Notes under the pieces: model-generated
What the model was told of the DNA's origin: nothing
What the model saw: only the letters and a program-made list of their open reading frames with translations
Database searches by the model: none
DNA from: Bacillota bacterium
GTDB taxonomy: Bacteria; Bacillota; Desulfotomaculia; Desulfotomaculales; Desulfallaceae
Reading direction: 5' to 3'
DNA: 64,000 nt
Assembly (NCBI GenBank): GCA_023439185.1
Contig: JAEXOR010000023.1
Location: 1 to 64,000 of the forward strand
Shown here: piece by piece, positions 7,265 through 15,782 of the stretch
Numbering within the stretch: the first letter of the stretch is position 1
Layout: every line of letters starts with the position of its first letter
Position numbers and translations under genes: made by a program

Positions 7265-8488
7265 CTAAGCCTCCAACGTTTCCAGAAACGCCTGGACACG
7301 GTTCCTGACCGGCTCTTCCGCGAATACCCGGTGGTCCGCCATGTCCGCTTCCACCATTAATCCGGGTACTCCGGCGGCCCGCGTAACCCGGCGCCGGATG
7401 ACTTCCTGCACCAGTGAATAGGGTTTGCAGGAGCGGTTGGAGTGCATCACAAACCCATGCGCTTTGTAATCTTTGATTAGTTGGATCATTTGTTCAGCCC
7501 TGAACTCGGGCGAGCGATTGAGGAATACACCGGTGTAAGTGACGGCCAGACTCTCCAAGGGATCGCCGGGTGACAATTCCACCACCCAGCCGCCGCTGTA
7601 AGTGTCGGTGACAAAACACGCCCCCGCTTTCGAAAAATCTTTAAAAAAGCCAAAGATCCGGTACCAGATGGCGATGTTGTCCCATACCAGGCGTATTTTT
7701 TCTCCTTCCACGGCGCTCAGGCCGCCGGCGACCCTCCGGCTGACTTCATCCCGCAGGCGGCGGTAGTATCGCACCGGTTGGGCGGTTCCTCTGAGCACCA
7801 CGATGGGCGCCATATGAATAAACAGGTCCGGTGCGTTGAGCGGTGACGGTTCGGCCCGGCACAGCTCCCGGATTTCCCGCCACAGGGCGATGGCTTCTTT
7901 GCTGTAATTAAGGCTTTGTTCCAGTTCCCGGCGGCTGAAACGGCGCCCGGTGATTTTCTCCAGATCAGCGGCCATTCCTTTTAATTGTTCCTGTACATAT
8001 GCAACGGCATGGCTGGTTACCGGGCCGGGCAGGTAAGGCGTATCCAACTGCAATAGAGGCACATTGAATATCCGGGCCAGTGCTTCATACCACTTGAGCA
8101 CGGTTCCGCAGATATTATTGCAGGTGACCAGAAGATCCGGGCGGGGCAGGCCGGACATGGGCGCCAGATCGGGCCGCAGGATGGAACCGATGTGCGAACG
8201 GGCGTATGAACACAGATCCTGGGAAAAGCCAGCGGCTTCAGCAACCTCGCATAACCTGGCGGAAACCTTCCTGGTACCGCAGATGGCGCCGTAGTTCTCC
8301 GGATACACCGGATGAATTTTAAAAGCGCGAAGCAATTCCACCGGCGCGCCGCTGGTCACCCACGCCAGGGGCCTTTTCAGCGGACGCCCCCAGAACTTGT
8401 GGTACTGCGTCATGGCGTAGTAGCGGGTCATTGTCTTTTCCAAATGCCTGGTGCTGGCCAGGGGCCGATAACGACGTTCCTGGGGCAA
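7265..8488 (-). CDS. 2-hydroxyacyl-CoA dehydratase family subunit (HgdB/BcrB-like)
   Basis: About 407 residues in the D-component fold. Conserved cysteines lie in 'YGAICGTRKVS', 'LCSYARSHIG', 'TCNNICGTVLKW' and 'SNRSCKPYS'; some should bind the subunit's [4Fe-4S] cluster. The start is best placed at TTG 8488 because an AAAGGAG site lies 8 bases upstream; an ATG at 8509 would contain that site. The partner subunit gene ends 13 bases before this start. The family includes dehydratases of 2-hydroxyacyl-CoAs and class I benzoyl-CoA reductase subunits; sequence alone does not settle the substrate here. Confidence 0.85.
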   Translation of the reverse strand: MPQERRYRPLASTRHLEKTMTRYYAMTQYHKFWGRPLKRPLAWVTSGAPVELLRAFKIHPVYPENYGAICGTRKVSARLCEVAEAAGFSQDLCSYARSHIGSILRPDLAPMSGLPRPDLLVTCNNICGTVLKWYEALARIFNVPLLQLDTPYLPGPVTSHAVAYVQEQLKGMAADLEKITGRRFSRRELEQSLNYSKEAIALWREIRELCRAEPSPLNAPDLFIHMAPIVVLRGTAQPVRYYRRLRDEVSRRVAGGLSAVEGEKIRLVWDNIAIWYRIFGFFKDFSKAGACFVTDTYSGGWVVELSPGDPLESLAVTYTGVFLNRSPEFRAEQMIQLIKDYKAHGFVMHSNRSCKPYSLVQEVIRRRVTRAAGVPGLMVEADMADHRVFAEEPVRNRVQAFLETLEA

Positions 8489-8501
8489 GTTGATCTCTCC
8501 T

Positions 8502-9632
8502 TTATTCAATACTTTCTAAAAAGGCCTGTAGTCTGGTGCGTTCCTGGCCGCCGGCGTCGGCCCCCTCAAGCTCCAGCACCATCGTCCTGAGGCCGGCCTT
8601 TTTCAGTGCTTCAACCACCGGCACAGCGTCCCAGGCGTGTGGTTCGCAGTATTTGCGGATCACCAGCACGGCCCCCCGGGCTTTACGTTCCCGGGCCAAA
8701 TCCGCCAGGTACGAAACCCGGTAGTTGACGCCGCGGCTGCGGCAGGGGCAGGGCGGGAGCGAAGCATAGCGGTTGACCAGCGCCTGCAAGGGGTCTCCCG
8801 GAACGGCAGCTTCCCCGGTCTCGTGGAAATGCCGGAAACCGGTGCAGGTATCATCGGCGACAACCCGGCCGCCCAGTTCCTCCAGCATATTGTACAGGCT
8901 GTCGTTTTCCAGCACGGCCCCGCTGATTAGCACCCGGCGCCCGGTCCAGGAATGATCCGCTTTCTCTTTAATTGCGGGAAGCGCCTGCTCTAAGGCGTTG
9001 TTGTATTTATCCCTGGGCATTACCTGGCCTGCCCTGAGTAACGCGGCAACCAGGGGGGAAGGGAGAAAAGGCCGCAGACTGTCCAACCCGGCTGCCAGGC
9101 GACGGGTATGCCGGCATATTGCGATGGCGTTTTGCAGGGCATCGGGCTTGATTTTACGCCCCGCGCTCAGGCTCATTTTATTGATCAATGCTTCAAATTC
9201 AACGCGATAATAGAGACCGGCCCCGGGAGCGTCCATGGTCACCGGGGGAACAAACTGCAGCGTATTATCAGGGCCTGCGACATCATGCCAGATGCCGCCC
9301 AGACATTGCATTGTATCACAGGTATGGGCAAAACCGGCGCCGGCCAGATGGTTATAGCCTCCCCTTTCGGCTGTAGCCAGGCAGCCCCGGGAAAGTGAAC
9401 AGCAAAAAGCGGTCAACGCGCCGGGAACGGCTTGAACCGACTGCGGCAGCAGTCGCAGGGGCTCAAAACCCGCCGCCAGCACCACTTCTTCCGGCCAGTA
9501 ACTGCAAAAATATCCGAAAAACCGTTTTTCAGGGTATCTTTCGCCGCAACGCGAACCGTTTAGTGCCGCTTCTTCCAATAACAGGGCCAGCATATCATCA
9601 GCGCCGCTGTTTTCAGCTCCGGCGTTAATCAT
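8502..9632 (-). CDS. 2-hydroxyacyl-CoA dehydratase family subunit (second D-component subunit)
   Basis: This 376-residue subunit shows the family strings 'GYFCSYWPEEVVLAAGF', 'FAHTCDTMQCLGG' and 'IRKYCEPHAWD', each with a cysteine expected near the Fe-S cluster. An ATG at 9632 preceded by GGAGGT (7-base gap) is preferred over the ATG at 9647, and it overlaps the stop of the acyl-CoA ligase gene by eight bases. It should pair with the product of the next gene as a heterodimer carrying one or two [4Fe-4S] clusters and receive electrons from the activator. Confidence 0.85.
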   Translation of the reverse strand: MINAGAENSGADDMLALLLEEAALNGSRCGERYPEKRFFGYFCSYWPEEVVLAAGFEPLRLLPQSVQAVPGALTAFCCSLSRGCLATAERGGYNHLAGAGFAHTCDTMQCLGGIWHDVAGPDNTLQFVPPVTMDAPGAGLYYRVEFEALINKMSLSAGRKIKPDALQNAIAICRHTRRLAAGLDSLRPFLPSPLVAALLRAGQVMPRDKYNNALEQALPAIKEKADHSWTGRRVLISGAVLENDSLYNMLEELGGRVVADDTCTGFRHFHETGEAAVPGDPLQALVNRYASLPPCPCRSRGVNYRVSYLADLARERKARGAVLVIRKYCEPHAWDAVPVVEALKKAGLRTMVLELEGADAGGQERTRLQAFLESIE

Positions 9633-11346
9633 TCTTAATACCTCCACCGGCAGACTCCATTTCGCGCAAGGCCCTTTTCAGCACTTTGCCGATGGCTGTC
9701 TTAGGCAGATCAGCGCAAATTTCAACCTGGCGCGGCACCTTATAAGGGGTCAGATGTTGTTTGCAGTAATTGATGATATCCCCGGGGGTGGCTGATTGGC
9801 CGTCTTTTAAAGTAACAAAGGCCTTGACCGCCTCGACCCTGAAATCATCCGGCACCCCTATAACACAGGCCTCCTGCACCGCCGGATAAGAGTACAGCAC
9901 GTCTTCGACCTCCCTGGGGTAAACATTGAAACCACCGGTGATAATCAGGTCCTTTTTGCGATCCACTATAAAAAAATAACCTTCCCCATCCATATAGCCC
10001 AGATCGCCGGTATACAGCCAACCATCCTTGATGGCGCCCGCTGTTTCTTCCGGCCGGTTGTAATAGCCCAGCATCATATCCGGACTTTGAAGCAGCAATT
10101 CACCTATTTCACCTGGCGGCAGCTCTCTGGCGGGCTCTTTTTCGTCTGCAATGCGCATGATGGTATCGGGAAAGGGGATGCCGATGCTGCCGGTTTTGTT
10201 TTGGCCGCGGTAGGGGTTCGCGCTTTTCGCGGTGACCGCCTCTGTTAAACCGTAACCTTCCAGCAGGCGACCGCCGGTAAGCTCCTCAAACCGCTGTTTC
10301 ACTTCGGGAGCCAGTGCTGCGGCGCCGGAAAAGACTCCGCGCAGGGAAGAAAGGTTATACCTGGCCAGTTCCGGGTGATTAATCAAACCGACAAACATGG
10401 TCGGCACGCCTGCGAAAATGGTTGGCCGGTACCGGTGCACGGCTTTCAGAACGTCAATGGGGCTATACCTGGGCAGCAGGATAACCGTCGCGCCATGTAT
10501 AATGGTGGCGTTCATACATACGCTCATGCCAAATCCGTGAAAGATCGGCAGCACCGCCAGCAGACTGTCCTGCGGGCCTATATGCACCCAGCAGCCGCAA
10601 TGGCTGGCGTTGACGATCAGCGAGTATTGCGAAAGCATTACTCCCTTGGGCTTGCCGGTTGTGCCCCCGGTGTAAATCAATACCGCCAGGTCACGATAAA
10701 TATCGGGCTTGTGCTCCACCAATTTTTTATCTGCGGGCTGGTTCAATAAAGAATTAAAGCTTCCCGCGTTTTTAATCCGGCTGCTGGCTTCGGGGGAAAG
10801 TTTTTGCTTTAATGGATAAAGCAGCTTTAATAACGGCGGCATAAATTCACGCAGCGAGGTATAGAAGGTATATTCCAGCAGCCCGGACTCGCCGGCGGCG
10901 CGACACTTGTCGCGCACGGATTCCAGCCTGCCGGCCAGCAAGTCCAGGCCGATGGCGGCCCGTATGCCGCCGTCCTGAACAATATGCAGCAATTCCGATT
11001 CGGTGTTCAGTGGATTTAAAGGCACCACTACGGCGCCGTTGCGCAGCAGAGCGTAGTAACTAATCACATACTGGGGGCAGTTGGGCAGCAAAAGAGCCAC
11101 CCGGTCACCCGGCGCTATACCGGCGGCCGCAAGCCCCGCGGCCATCCGTTCCACGTATTCACCCAGTTGCCCGTACGTAGCCCCGCGACCGAAGAAAGAA
11201 AGGGCCTGCTTATCAGAGTGATCCCTGACTGTTTTCCGGAACAGCTCATACAGAGGGACCCGTGGATAATCAAGGTTAAGTGATACTTCCCGGTCATACT
11301 GAGCCGCCCAGGGCGGTGCACCCCCGGGTGTTGCTTTTTTTCCCAC
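9625..11346 (-). CDS. Acyl-CoA ligase (AMP-forming, long-chain type)
   Basis: An ANL-superfamily ligase of about 573 residues. It has the AMP-binding loop 'YTGGTTGKPKGV', the adenine motif 'EGYGLTEA', the hinge region 'YTGDLGYMDGEGYFFIVDR' and the catalytic Lys region 'PKTAIGKVLKR'. It converts a carboxylic acid to its CoA thioester with ATP. A GTG at 11346 lies 10 bases after AAAGGAG and is favoured; GTG 11355 sits on the site itself. Its place in the dehydratase operon suggests it makes the acyl-CoA that enters the pathway. The chain length or aromatic nature of the acid cannot be read from sequence by eye. Confidence 0.88.
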   Translation of the reverse strand: MGKKATPGGAPPWAAQYDREVSLNLDYPRVPLYELFRKTVRDHSDKQALSFFGRGATYGQLGEYVERMAAGLAAAGIAPGDRVALLLPNCPQYVISYYALLRNGAVVVPLNPLNTESELLHIVQDGGIRAAIGLDLLAGRLESVRDKCRAAGESGLLEYTFYTSLREFMPPLLKLLYPLKQKLSPEASSRIKNAGSFNSLLNQPADKKLVEHKPDIYRDLAVLIYTGGTTGKPKGVMLSQYSLIVNASHCGCWVHIGPQDSLLAVLPIFHGFGMSVCMNATIIHGATVILLPRYSPIDVLKAVHRYRPTIFAGVPTMFVGLINHPELARYNLSSLRGVFSGAAALAPEVKQRFEELTGGRLLEGYGLTEAVTAKSANPYRGQNKTGSIGIPFPDTIMRIADEKEPARELPPGEIGELLLQSPDMMLGYYNRPEETAGAIKDGWLYTGDLGYMDGEGYFFIVDRKKDLIITGGFNVYPREVEDVLYSYPAVQEACVIGVPDDFRVEAVKAFVTLKDGQSATPGDIINYCKQHLTPYKVPRQVEICADLPKTAIGKVLKRALREMESAGGGIKND

Positions 11347-11369
11347 CGACTTCACTCCTTTTTTTTATT

Positions 11370-12098
11370 TTACACATTAACCGCAGGCGCCGGTGCGGAC
11401 GTTCCGGTAACCAGAGCTCTCACAGCCCCTTTCAGATGGCGCTCCATTTCCCGGCAGGCGTTTTCACCGTCACCGGCAGCCAGTGCTGCGGCGATTAGAT
11501 GATGTCCATTCAGACATCTGGCCCGGCGTTCCGGTTCTCTGTGCAGTGCGTCCGCATACCTGCTCATGATAATCCACATGGTGTAAGCCACGGAATAAAG
11601 TACCGGGCTTTTGCCCAGTTCACCAATCAACAGGTGAAAATTTCGGTCCAATTCGGTGAACCTTCCGGGATTATCTATATGTAATTCCATTTCCACAATC
11701 AATAACCGCAGGCGATCCAGGTCATCTTTTTGAGCTCGTGCCGCCGCCAGCCGGGCCATATTGGACTCCACGATTACAATGGCCTCGCTGACGCCCTCTA
11801 AAGAATCCCTGTCCAGTCCGTCTTCAGCCAGGAAACGAAAAACCAGCGCCTCCAGGCTGGCATCCCGAATGGTATCTCTCACGTATACTCCGTCACCAAT
11901 TCTTTTTTCCACTATGCGCATCATTTCCAGCACCCGCAAAGCTTCGCGCAGCGAACCCCTATTCACGCCCAGCTCGGCGGCCAGTTCACGTTCTCCGGGT
12001 ATTTGCTGGCCGGGTTTGAAATGACCTTCGGAAATGAGTTTCATTATTTGCCGGGCAATCTCTTCATAAAGGTTCTTTTTTTTGATTTTTTGCAGCAT
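11370..12098 (-). CDS. FadR-family (GntR/FCD) transcriptional regulator
   Basis: The 242-residue protein has an N-terminal winged helix ('LYEEIARQIMKLI', 'PGERELAAELGVNRGSLREA') and a C-terminal FCD effector domain with the metal-binding pattern D-x3-H ('DRNFHLLI') plus later His residues. Such regulators usually sense an acid or acyl-CoA and repress the adjacent catabolic operon. It is the first gene of the dehydratase operon, 14 bases before the ligase, and a TGGT-N3-ACCA palindrome stands 38 bases upstream of its start, so autoregulation is likely. AGGTGATT precedes the ATG. Confidence 0.88.
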   Translation of the reverse strand: MLQKIKKKNLYEEIARQIMKLISEGHFKPGQQIPGERELAAELGVNRGSLREALRVLEMMRIVEKRIGDGVYVRDTIRDASLEALVFRFLAEDGLDRDSLEGVSEAIVIVESNMARLAAARAQKDDLDRLRLLIVEMELHIDNPGRFTELDRNFHLLIGELGKSPVLYSVAYTMWIIMSRYADALHREPERRARCLNGHHLIAAALAAGDGENACREMERHLKGAVRALVTGTSAPAPAVNV

Positions 12099-12133
12099 GA
12101 TAATTAATCACCTGACTATTTGTATAATGGTCC

Positions 12134-12148
12134 ACTGGTTCAACCAGT
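12134..12148. promoter_or_regulatory. Probable operator of the FadR-family regulator
   Basis: ACTGGTTCAACCAGT is a perfect palindrome containing TGGT-N3-ACCA, the consensus half-site arrangement of FadR/FCD-type regulators. It lies in the divergent gap between the regulator gene (minus) and the flavin reductase gene (plus), where it could control both. The gap also holds a TTGACA at 12214 and a TATAAT at 12234 facing the reductase gene, but with a poor 14-base spacer. Confidence 0.65.
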
Positions 12149-12298
12149 ATATTGCCTAGAATCTAACATAAATATTTGTAAAAGTCAAACAATTTAAAAG
12201 ATTCAATCAATACTTGACATAATGTTCAATGGCTATAATAATGGAAATACCTGCTTAAAGAGGGTATTCGAAAAATAACCGGGGAAGAGGTGCCGACC

Positions 12299-12796
12299 AT
12301 GAACACAAAAGCGTTGTATAACATTACTTACGGGCTTTACATTGTAACATCGAAAAGCGGGGACAAAGTGAACGGCCAGACGGCCAACACGGTATTTCAG
12401 ATTTCCAGCGCGCCCCCAACCATAGCTGTCAGCATTAACAAGCAAAACCTGACCCATGAATTTATCAAGGCGAGCGGTGTTTTCGCCGTCTCGGTGCTCT
12501 CCCAGGAGGCGCCATTGTCGCTGGTGGGACATTTTGGCTTCAAAAGCGGCCGCGATGTGGATAAACTGGCCACCATTGAGCATCAAAACACTCCCGGAGG
12601 ATTGCCGTATGTAACCCAAAGCACCCTGGCGTGGATGGAAGCCCGGGTGGTTTCGGAAGCGGACGCCGGAACCCATACCATATTTATCGGGGAATTGACC
12701 GGCGCCGAGGTGCTCGGTGAAGGCATGCCCATGACCTACGCGTATTACCAACAGGTAAAAAAGGGCACCGCACCCAAAACCGCACCTATCGGGTAA
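12299..12796 (+). CDS. Flavin reductase-like FMN-binding protein
   Basis: The 165-residue protein fits the flavin reductase-like split-barrel family: 'MNTKALYNITYGLYIVTSK', 'GQTANTVFQIS' around the FMN phosphate, and 'GHFGFKSGRDVDK'. The ATG at 12299, 8 bases after GAAGAGG, is preferred over GTG 12290. The end 'KKGTAPKTAP' is the linker that leads into a rubredoxin domain in High-molecular-weight rubredoxins, but here the protein stops, so it is the short form. Likely role: NAD(P)H- or rubredoxin-linked flavin reduction. It is divergent from the dehydratase operon and shares its control region. Confidence 0.82.
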   Translation: MNTKALYNITYGLYIVTSKSGDKVNGQTANTVFQISSAPPTIAVSINKQNLTHEFIKASGVFAVSVLSQEAPLSLVGHFGFKSGRDVDKLATIEHQNTPGGLPYVTQSTLAWMEARVVSEADAGTHTIFIGELTGAEVLGEGMPMTYAYYQQVKKGTAPKTAPIG

Positions 12797-12803
12797 ACTA
12801 ACG

Positions 12804-12887
12804 GGGTCAGGCCTGTCGTAACTATATTAACCATAGAAACCTAATATAATGATATTGAAGTTAGTATAGTTAAGACAGGCCTGACCC
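12804..12887. repeat. 84-bp element with 14-bp perfect terminal inverted repeats
   Basis: GGGTCAGGCCTGTC at the left end matches its exact complement at the right end, and the inner parts (AACTATATTAAC / GTTAGTATAGTTAA) also pair with few mismatches, so nearly the whole element folds into one long hairpin. It lies between convergent genes and may end both transcripts. The core GGGTCAGGC recurs in the hairpin at 51104. This is the form of a REP or MITE-type element. Confidence 0.6.
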
Positions 12888-12890
12888 ACT

Positions 12891-13298
12891 TTACTTGATC
12901 GGGAGTATTTCGGCAAATTGCGCCGGGTCATATGTCCGATCATATTCAAGGACGGAAAAAATGTCGGGATACTTGTCTTTAAGGTAAAGATACATCGGGA
13001 TCATCAATTGTTTTAGAGCTTCGGGAGCCGACGCCAGTATCAGGGGTTCCAGGAGTTCACGCCACTGGGCCAGGGTGTGCCGGTACACGATCCTGGTTTT
13101 CGCAGCGCCCTCGGTAATTTCGGTGGGGAAGTAAAACGGCTTTTCTCCGTCAAACAACCTCCGGGTGGTCACGGTAAGCGGCACACCGGCCTGGTTAGCG
13201 TAAACCGCTATGGCGACAACACTAGTTTCCGTAACATCAAAGCTCTGCATATCCTCTGGATTAATTTGCTGCACCAACAGAATGGGTACGTAACTCAA
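12891..13298 (-). CDS. Hypothetical protein, 135 residues
   Basis: I do not recognise the family. The protein looks soluble: a beta-rich N half ('SYVPILLVQQI', 'SVVAIAVYA', 'VPLTVTTRRLFDG') and a helical C half ('WRELLEPLILASAPEALKQL', 'YLKDKYPDIFSVL'). A TTG at 13298 with AGGGAGTG 9 bases upstream is a better start than the ATG at 13337, which has no site. It lies alone between the inverted-repeat element and yifB on the same strand as yifB, 50 bases after it, so it may be the second gene of that unit. Confidence 0.6.
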   Translation of the reverse strand: MSYVPILLVQQINPEDMQSFDVTETSVVAIAVYANQAGVPLTVTTRRLFDGEKPFYFPTEITEGAAKTRIVYRHTLAQWRELLEPLILASAPEALKQLMIPMYLYLKDKYPDIFSVLEYDRTYDPAQFAEILPIK

Positions 13299-13348
13299 TT
13301 TAATATCACTCCCTGACAGTATCAATTCCACAAACAAAATTTTTTAAC

Positions 13349-14872
13349 CTATCCCCAGTACTTTCTCTCCATACTGCGATATTGGATCGCTTCGGCCACA
13401 TGCTCCATCCGAATGTGTTCAGATTCAGCCAGGTCCGCCAGGGTGCGGGCGACCTTAATTATTTTGTTATGGGCACGGGCGCTTAGCTGCAGCCGGTCGA
13501 AGGCCGAACGCAGCAGGCTTGAGGCGTCTTTGTCCAAGGGGCAAAACTTTTTAATCTGGGCCGGGGTCATTGCAGCGTTACAGACAGGGGCGCCAAACCG
13601 CGCCGTTTGAATCTGCCTGGCCTGCTGGACCCGCCGGCGTATCGTTTCCGAACTTTCCCCGGGCGTGCTTTGCTGCAGTTCATCATAGGCCAGCCGGGGT
13701 ACATCTATATGCAGATCAATGCGGTCCAGCATCGGCCCGGAAAGCCTTTGCAGATAGCGCTGCACCTGCAGCGGCGTACAGCCGCATTCCCGCTCGGGGT
13801 CGCCCAAAAAGCCGCACGGACACGGGTTCATCGAGGCTACCAGCATAATTCCGGCGGGAAATGTAACCGTGGAATGAACCCGGGATACGGTAACCATGCC
13901 GTCTTCCAGAGGTTGGCGCAGCGCCTCCAGGGCGTCCCGCCTGAATTCCGCCATTTCGTCAAGAAACAGTACCCCCCGGTGGGCCAGGCTTATTTCACCG
14001 GGACGGGGAAACCTGCCGCCTCCGACCAGGGCGGATGTGGAAACCGTATGGTGCGGTGAGCGAAAGGGTCTTTCTGTGATTAACGGCCTTCCGGGGGGAA
14101 GCAGTCCGGCCAAACTGTACAGTTTGGTAACTTCCAGCGCTTCCTCCGGCAGCATATCCGGCAGTATGCCGGGCAGACGGCGGGCCAGCATTGTTTTGCC
14201 CGATCCCGGCGCTCCCAGCATAATCAGGTTATGGCCTCCGGCGGCGGCCACCTCAAGCCCCCGTTTGGCCGCCGCCTGCCCCCGCACCTCGGCCATATCA
14301 GGCGCTCCGTCGCCTCTTAACCAGTATTTTTCATTATCCGTCACGTGCGGTACAATGGCTGCTTCACCAGTCAAGTGTTTCACCAATTGCAGCAAATCCA
14401 GCACCGGGTATACCTCAATGCCGTCTACCAGCGCGGCTTCATCAGCGTTCTCGGCGGGCGCCATCACCTTAAGGAAACCCTCTCCGGGCATCGACGCCAC
14501 TCTGGTCAGTAAACCGTTAACCCCCCTGATGGAACCGTTAAGGGACAACTCGCCCAAAAAGATATATCCCTGCAGCAATACCGGGTCGATTTGTTCGGTT
14601 GATGACAGAATGCCCAGGGATATGGGCAAATCGTAAACCGGACCTTCCTTTTTTAAATCGGCGGGCGCCAGGTTAACAGTAATCCGCCGGGCCGGGAAAT
14701 CAAAACCGGCGTTTTTCAACGCGGCCCGTACCCTGTCTTTGGCTTCACGTACAGCCGGATCGGGTAAACCTACTATATCAAACCCGGGTAACCCACTAGA
14801 GGCGTCGACTTCCACCCGCACCAACTGCCCTTCCAAGCCGTTAACAGCTATGCTATGTACTATGGTCAGCAT
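13349..14872 (-). CDS. YifB/ComM family Mg-chelatase-like AAA+ ATPase
   Basis: The 507-residue protein has the ComM/YifB layout: an N-terminal Lon-protease-like domain ('GLPGFDIVGLPDPAVREA'), then an AAA+ Mg-chelatase domain with Walker A 'LGAPGSGKTMLARRL', the insert 'MNPCPCGFLG' and sensor strings, and a C-terminal 'RAHNKIIKVARTLADL'. In naturally competent bacteria ComM is a helicase that promotes branch migration of incoming DNA. A GGAGGG site precedes the ATG. It is single or bicistronic with the following hypothetical gene. Full length for the family. Confidence 0.9.
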   Translation of the reverse strand: MLTIVHSIAVNGLEGQLVRVEVDASSGLPGFDIVGLPDPAVREAKDRVRAALKNAGFDFPARRITVNLAPADLKKEGPVYDLPISLGILSSTEQIDPVLLQGYIFLGELSLNGSIRGVNGLLTRVASMPGEGFLKVMAPAENADEAALVDGIEVYPVLDLLQLVKHLTGEAAIVPHVTDNEKYWLRGDGAPDMAEVRGQAAAKRGLEVAAAGGHNLIMLGAPGSGKTMLARRLPGILPDMLPEEALEVTKLYSLAGLLPPGRPLITERPFRSPHHTVSTSALVGGGRFPRPGEISLAHRGVLFLDEMAEFRRDALEALRQPLEDGMVTVSRVHSTVTFPAGIMLVASMNPCPCGFLGDPERECGCTPLQVQRYLQRLSGPMLDRIDLHIDVPRLAYDELQQSTPGESSETIRRRVQQARQIQTARFGAPVCNAAMTPAQIKKFCPLDKDASSLLRSAFDRLQLSARAHNKIIKVARTLADLAESEHIRMEHVAEAIQYRSMERKYWG

Positions 14873-15214
14873 TTGATAAACCCTCCAGATTAATGAAACA
14901 GATACCTGGTAAACTTCGACAGCTGTAAACCGGGTTCCTATTTCCGCAGCAAAAATTAATCTGGATCATAAAAATAAAAATTAACTGCTAAAATTTTAAT
15001 CGTCAAATTTTGTCAAAGTATGACAAAATTATTAACAAATTTTTATTATTTTTATTTTAAATATATCCTTTATGACCCCCTCAAAGTACTTAATCCAATC
15101 GAAACTTATAAAAATAAAAGCAATAAATAGCAATAAATGTGATAGTAAATCTTGTTCTTATTTACAAAAAAATAACTATAAAAAACTATTAAATTAAAAA
15201 AGGGGGAGTTTACA
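14873..15214. promoter_or_regulatory. AT-rich intergenic region with a 10-bp palindrome
   Basis: No gene is seen in these 342 bases. AATTTTGTCA (15006-15015) and TGACAAAATT (15021-15030) form a perfect inverted repeat with a 5-base centre, and a nearby GTCAAATTTTGTCAAAG repeats the half-site. The composition is far richer in A/T than the flanks. It probably holds the promoters of the 121-residue protein gene (plus) and yifB (minus), with the palindrome as a regulator site. Confidence 0.5.
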
Positions 15215-15580
15215 ATGACAAACTTTGATAAGCTGGATAAGTTTTCTGTTAAATACGTGCGTACATCAAATAACAGATGGGTTGCCATCTTTGATGAAGA
15301 AGAGCTTCAGGATTTCGCCGTTGAAAATCTGATGGGGATTCGCGTTTTAGAATTGGCCGAAGCCATTAAAAAATGGCAGGAACACGAGGTGGTTGGTGAA
15401 TTTTACACCCTAGCAGCTTTGCGGTACTGCTCCAAAATGGGCCGGGTCCGCCGCTATCTGGGCAAAAAGGGGAATAAGTTTGTGGACCGGGTTAAAGAAA
15501 AATACCTCATTGTCACCCATGGCGTGACCAAGGTTGACTGGGAGTCCTCCAGGAGGAGCAATAAATCCATAAGCCTGTAA
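15215..15580 (+). CDS. Hypothetical protein, 121 residues
   Basis: No family is recognised. The start ATG follows a GGGGGAG site by 7 bases. The sequence begins with a short charged strand region ('FSVKYVRTSNNRWVAIFDEEELQDFA'-like, residues 11-36), then amphipathic helices ('LELAEAIKKWQEHEVVGEF', 'ALRYCSKMGRVRRYLGKK') and a basic end rich in Lys/Arg/Ser. There is no signal peptide or membrane segment. High positive charge in the last 60 residues would fit nucleic-acid or ribosome binding, but that is inference. It is a single gene followed by two hairpins. Confidence 0.62.
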   Translation: MTNFDKLDKFSVKYVRTSNNRWVAIFDEEELQDFAVENLMGIRVLELAEAIKKWQEHEVVGEFYTLAALRYCSKMGRVRRYLGKKGNKFVDRVKEKYLIVTHGVTKVDWESSRRSNKSISL

Positions 15581-15598
15581 GTTAACGGTTTATAAACT

Positions 15599-15626
15599 GA
15601 TAAGGGTAGTAACCGCTACCCTTATC
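15599..15626. terminator. 11-bp hairpin after the 121-residue protein gene
   Basis: GATAAGGGTAG and CTACCCTTATC form a perfect stem around a 6-base loop, 19 bases after the stop. No T-run follows, so it may be a pause or RNA-stability element. Confidence 0.5.
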
Positions 15627-15646
15627 AAGTGTGCGCCTTGGACGGT

Positions 15647-15681
15647 AAAAAGCGCCCTAGCATTATGCGGGGGCGCTTTTT
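15647..15681 (+). terminator. Intrinsic terminator
   Basis: AAAAAGCGCCC and GGGCGCTTTTT form an 11-bp stem with a 13-base loop ending in a T-run. The symmetry would allow use on either strand. It separates the hypothetical gene from recJ. Confidence 0.8.
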
Positions 15682-15782
15682 CCTCATGCGTATATATGGT
15701 CCGGTATTCATTGCCATTAACTAAACCGTCAATTATAATAAAGAAGACTTGGTCCGGGTGACTTAATAAAAACGGAGGAATA

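Noticed and set aside
12214..12239. TTGACA/TATAAT pair as the promoter of the flavin reductase gene
   Set aside because: The spacer is only 14 bases, too short for a standard sigma-A promoter; mentioned only as a possibility in the operator entry.
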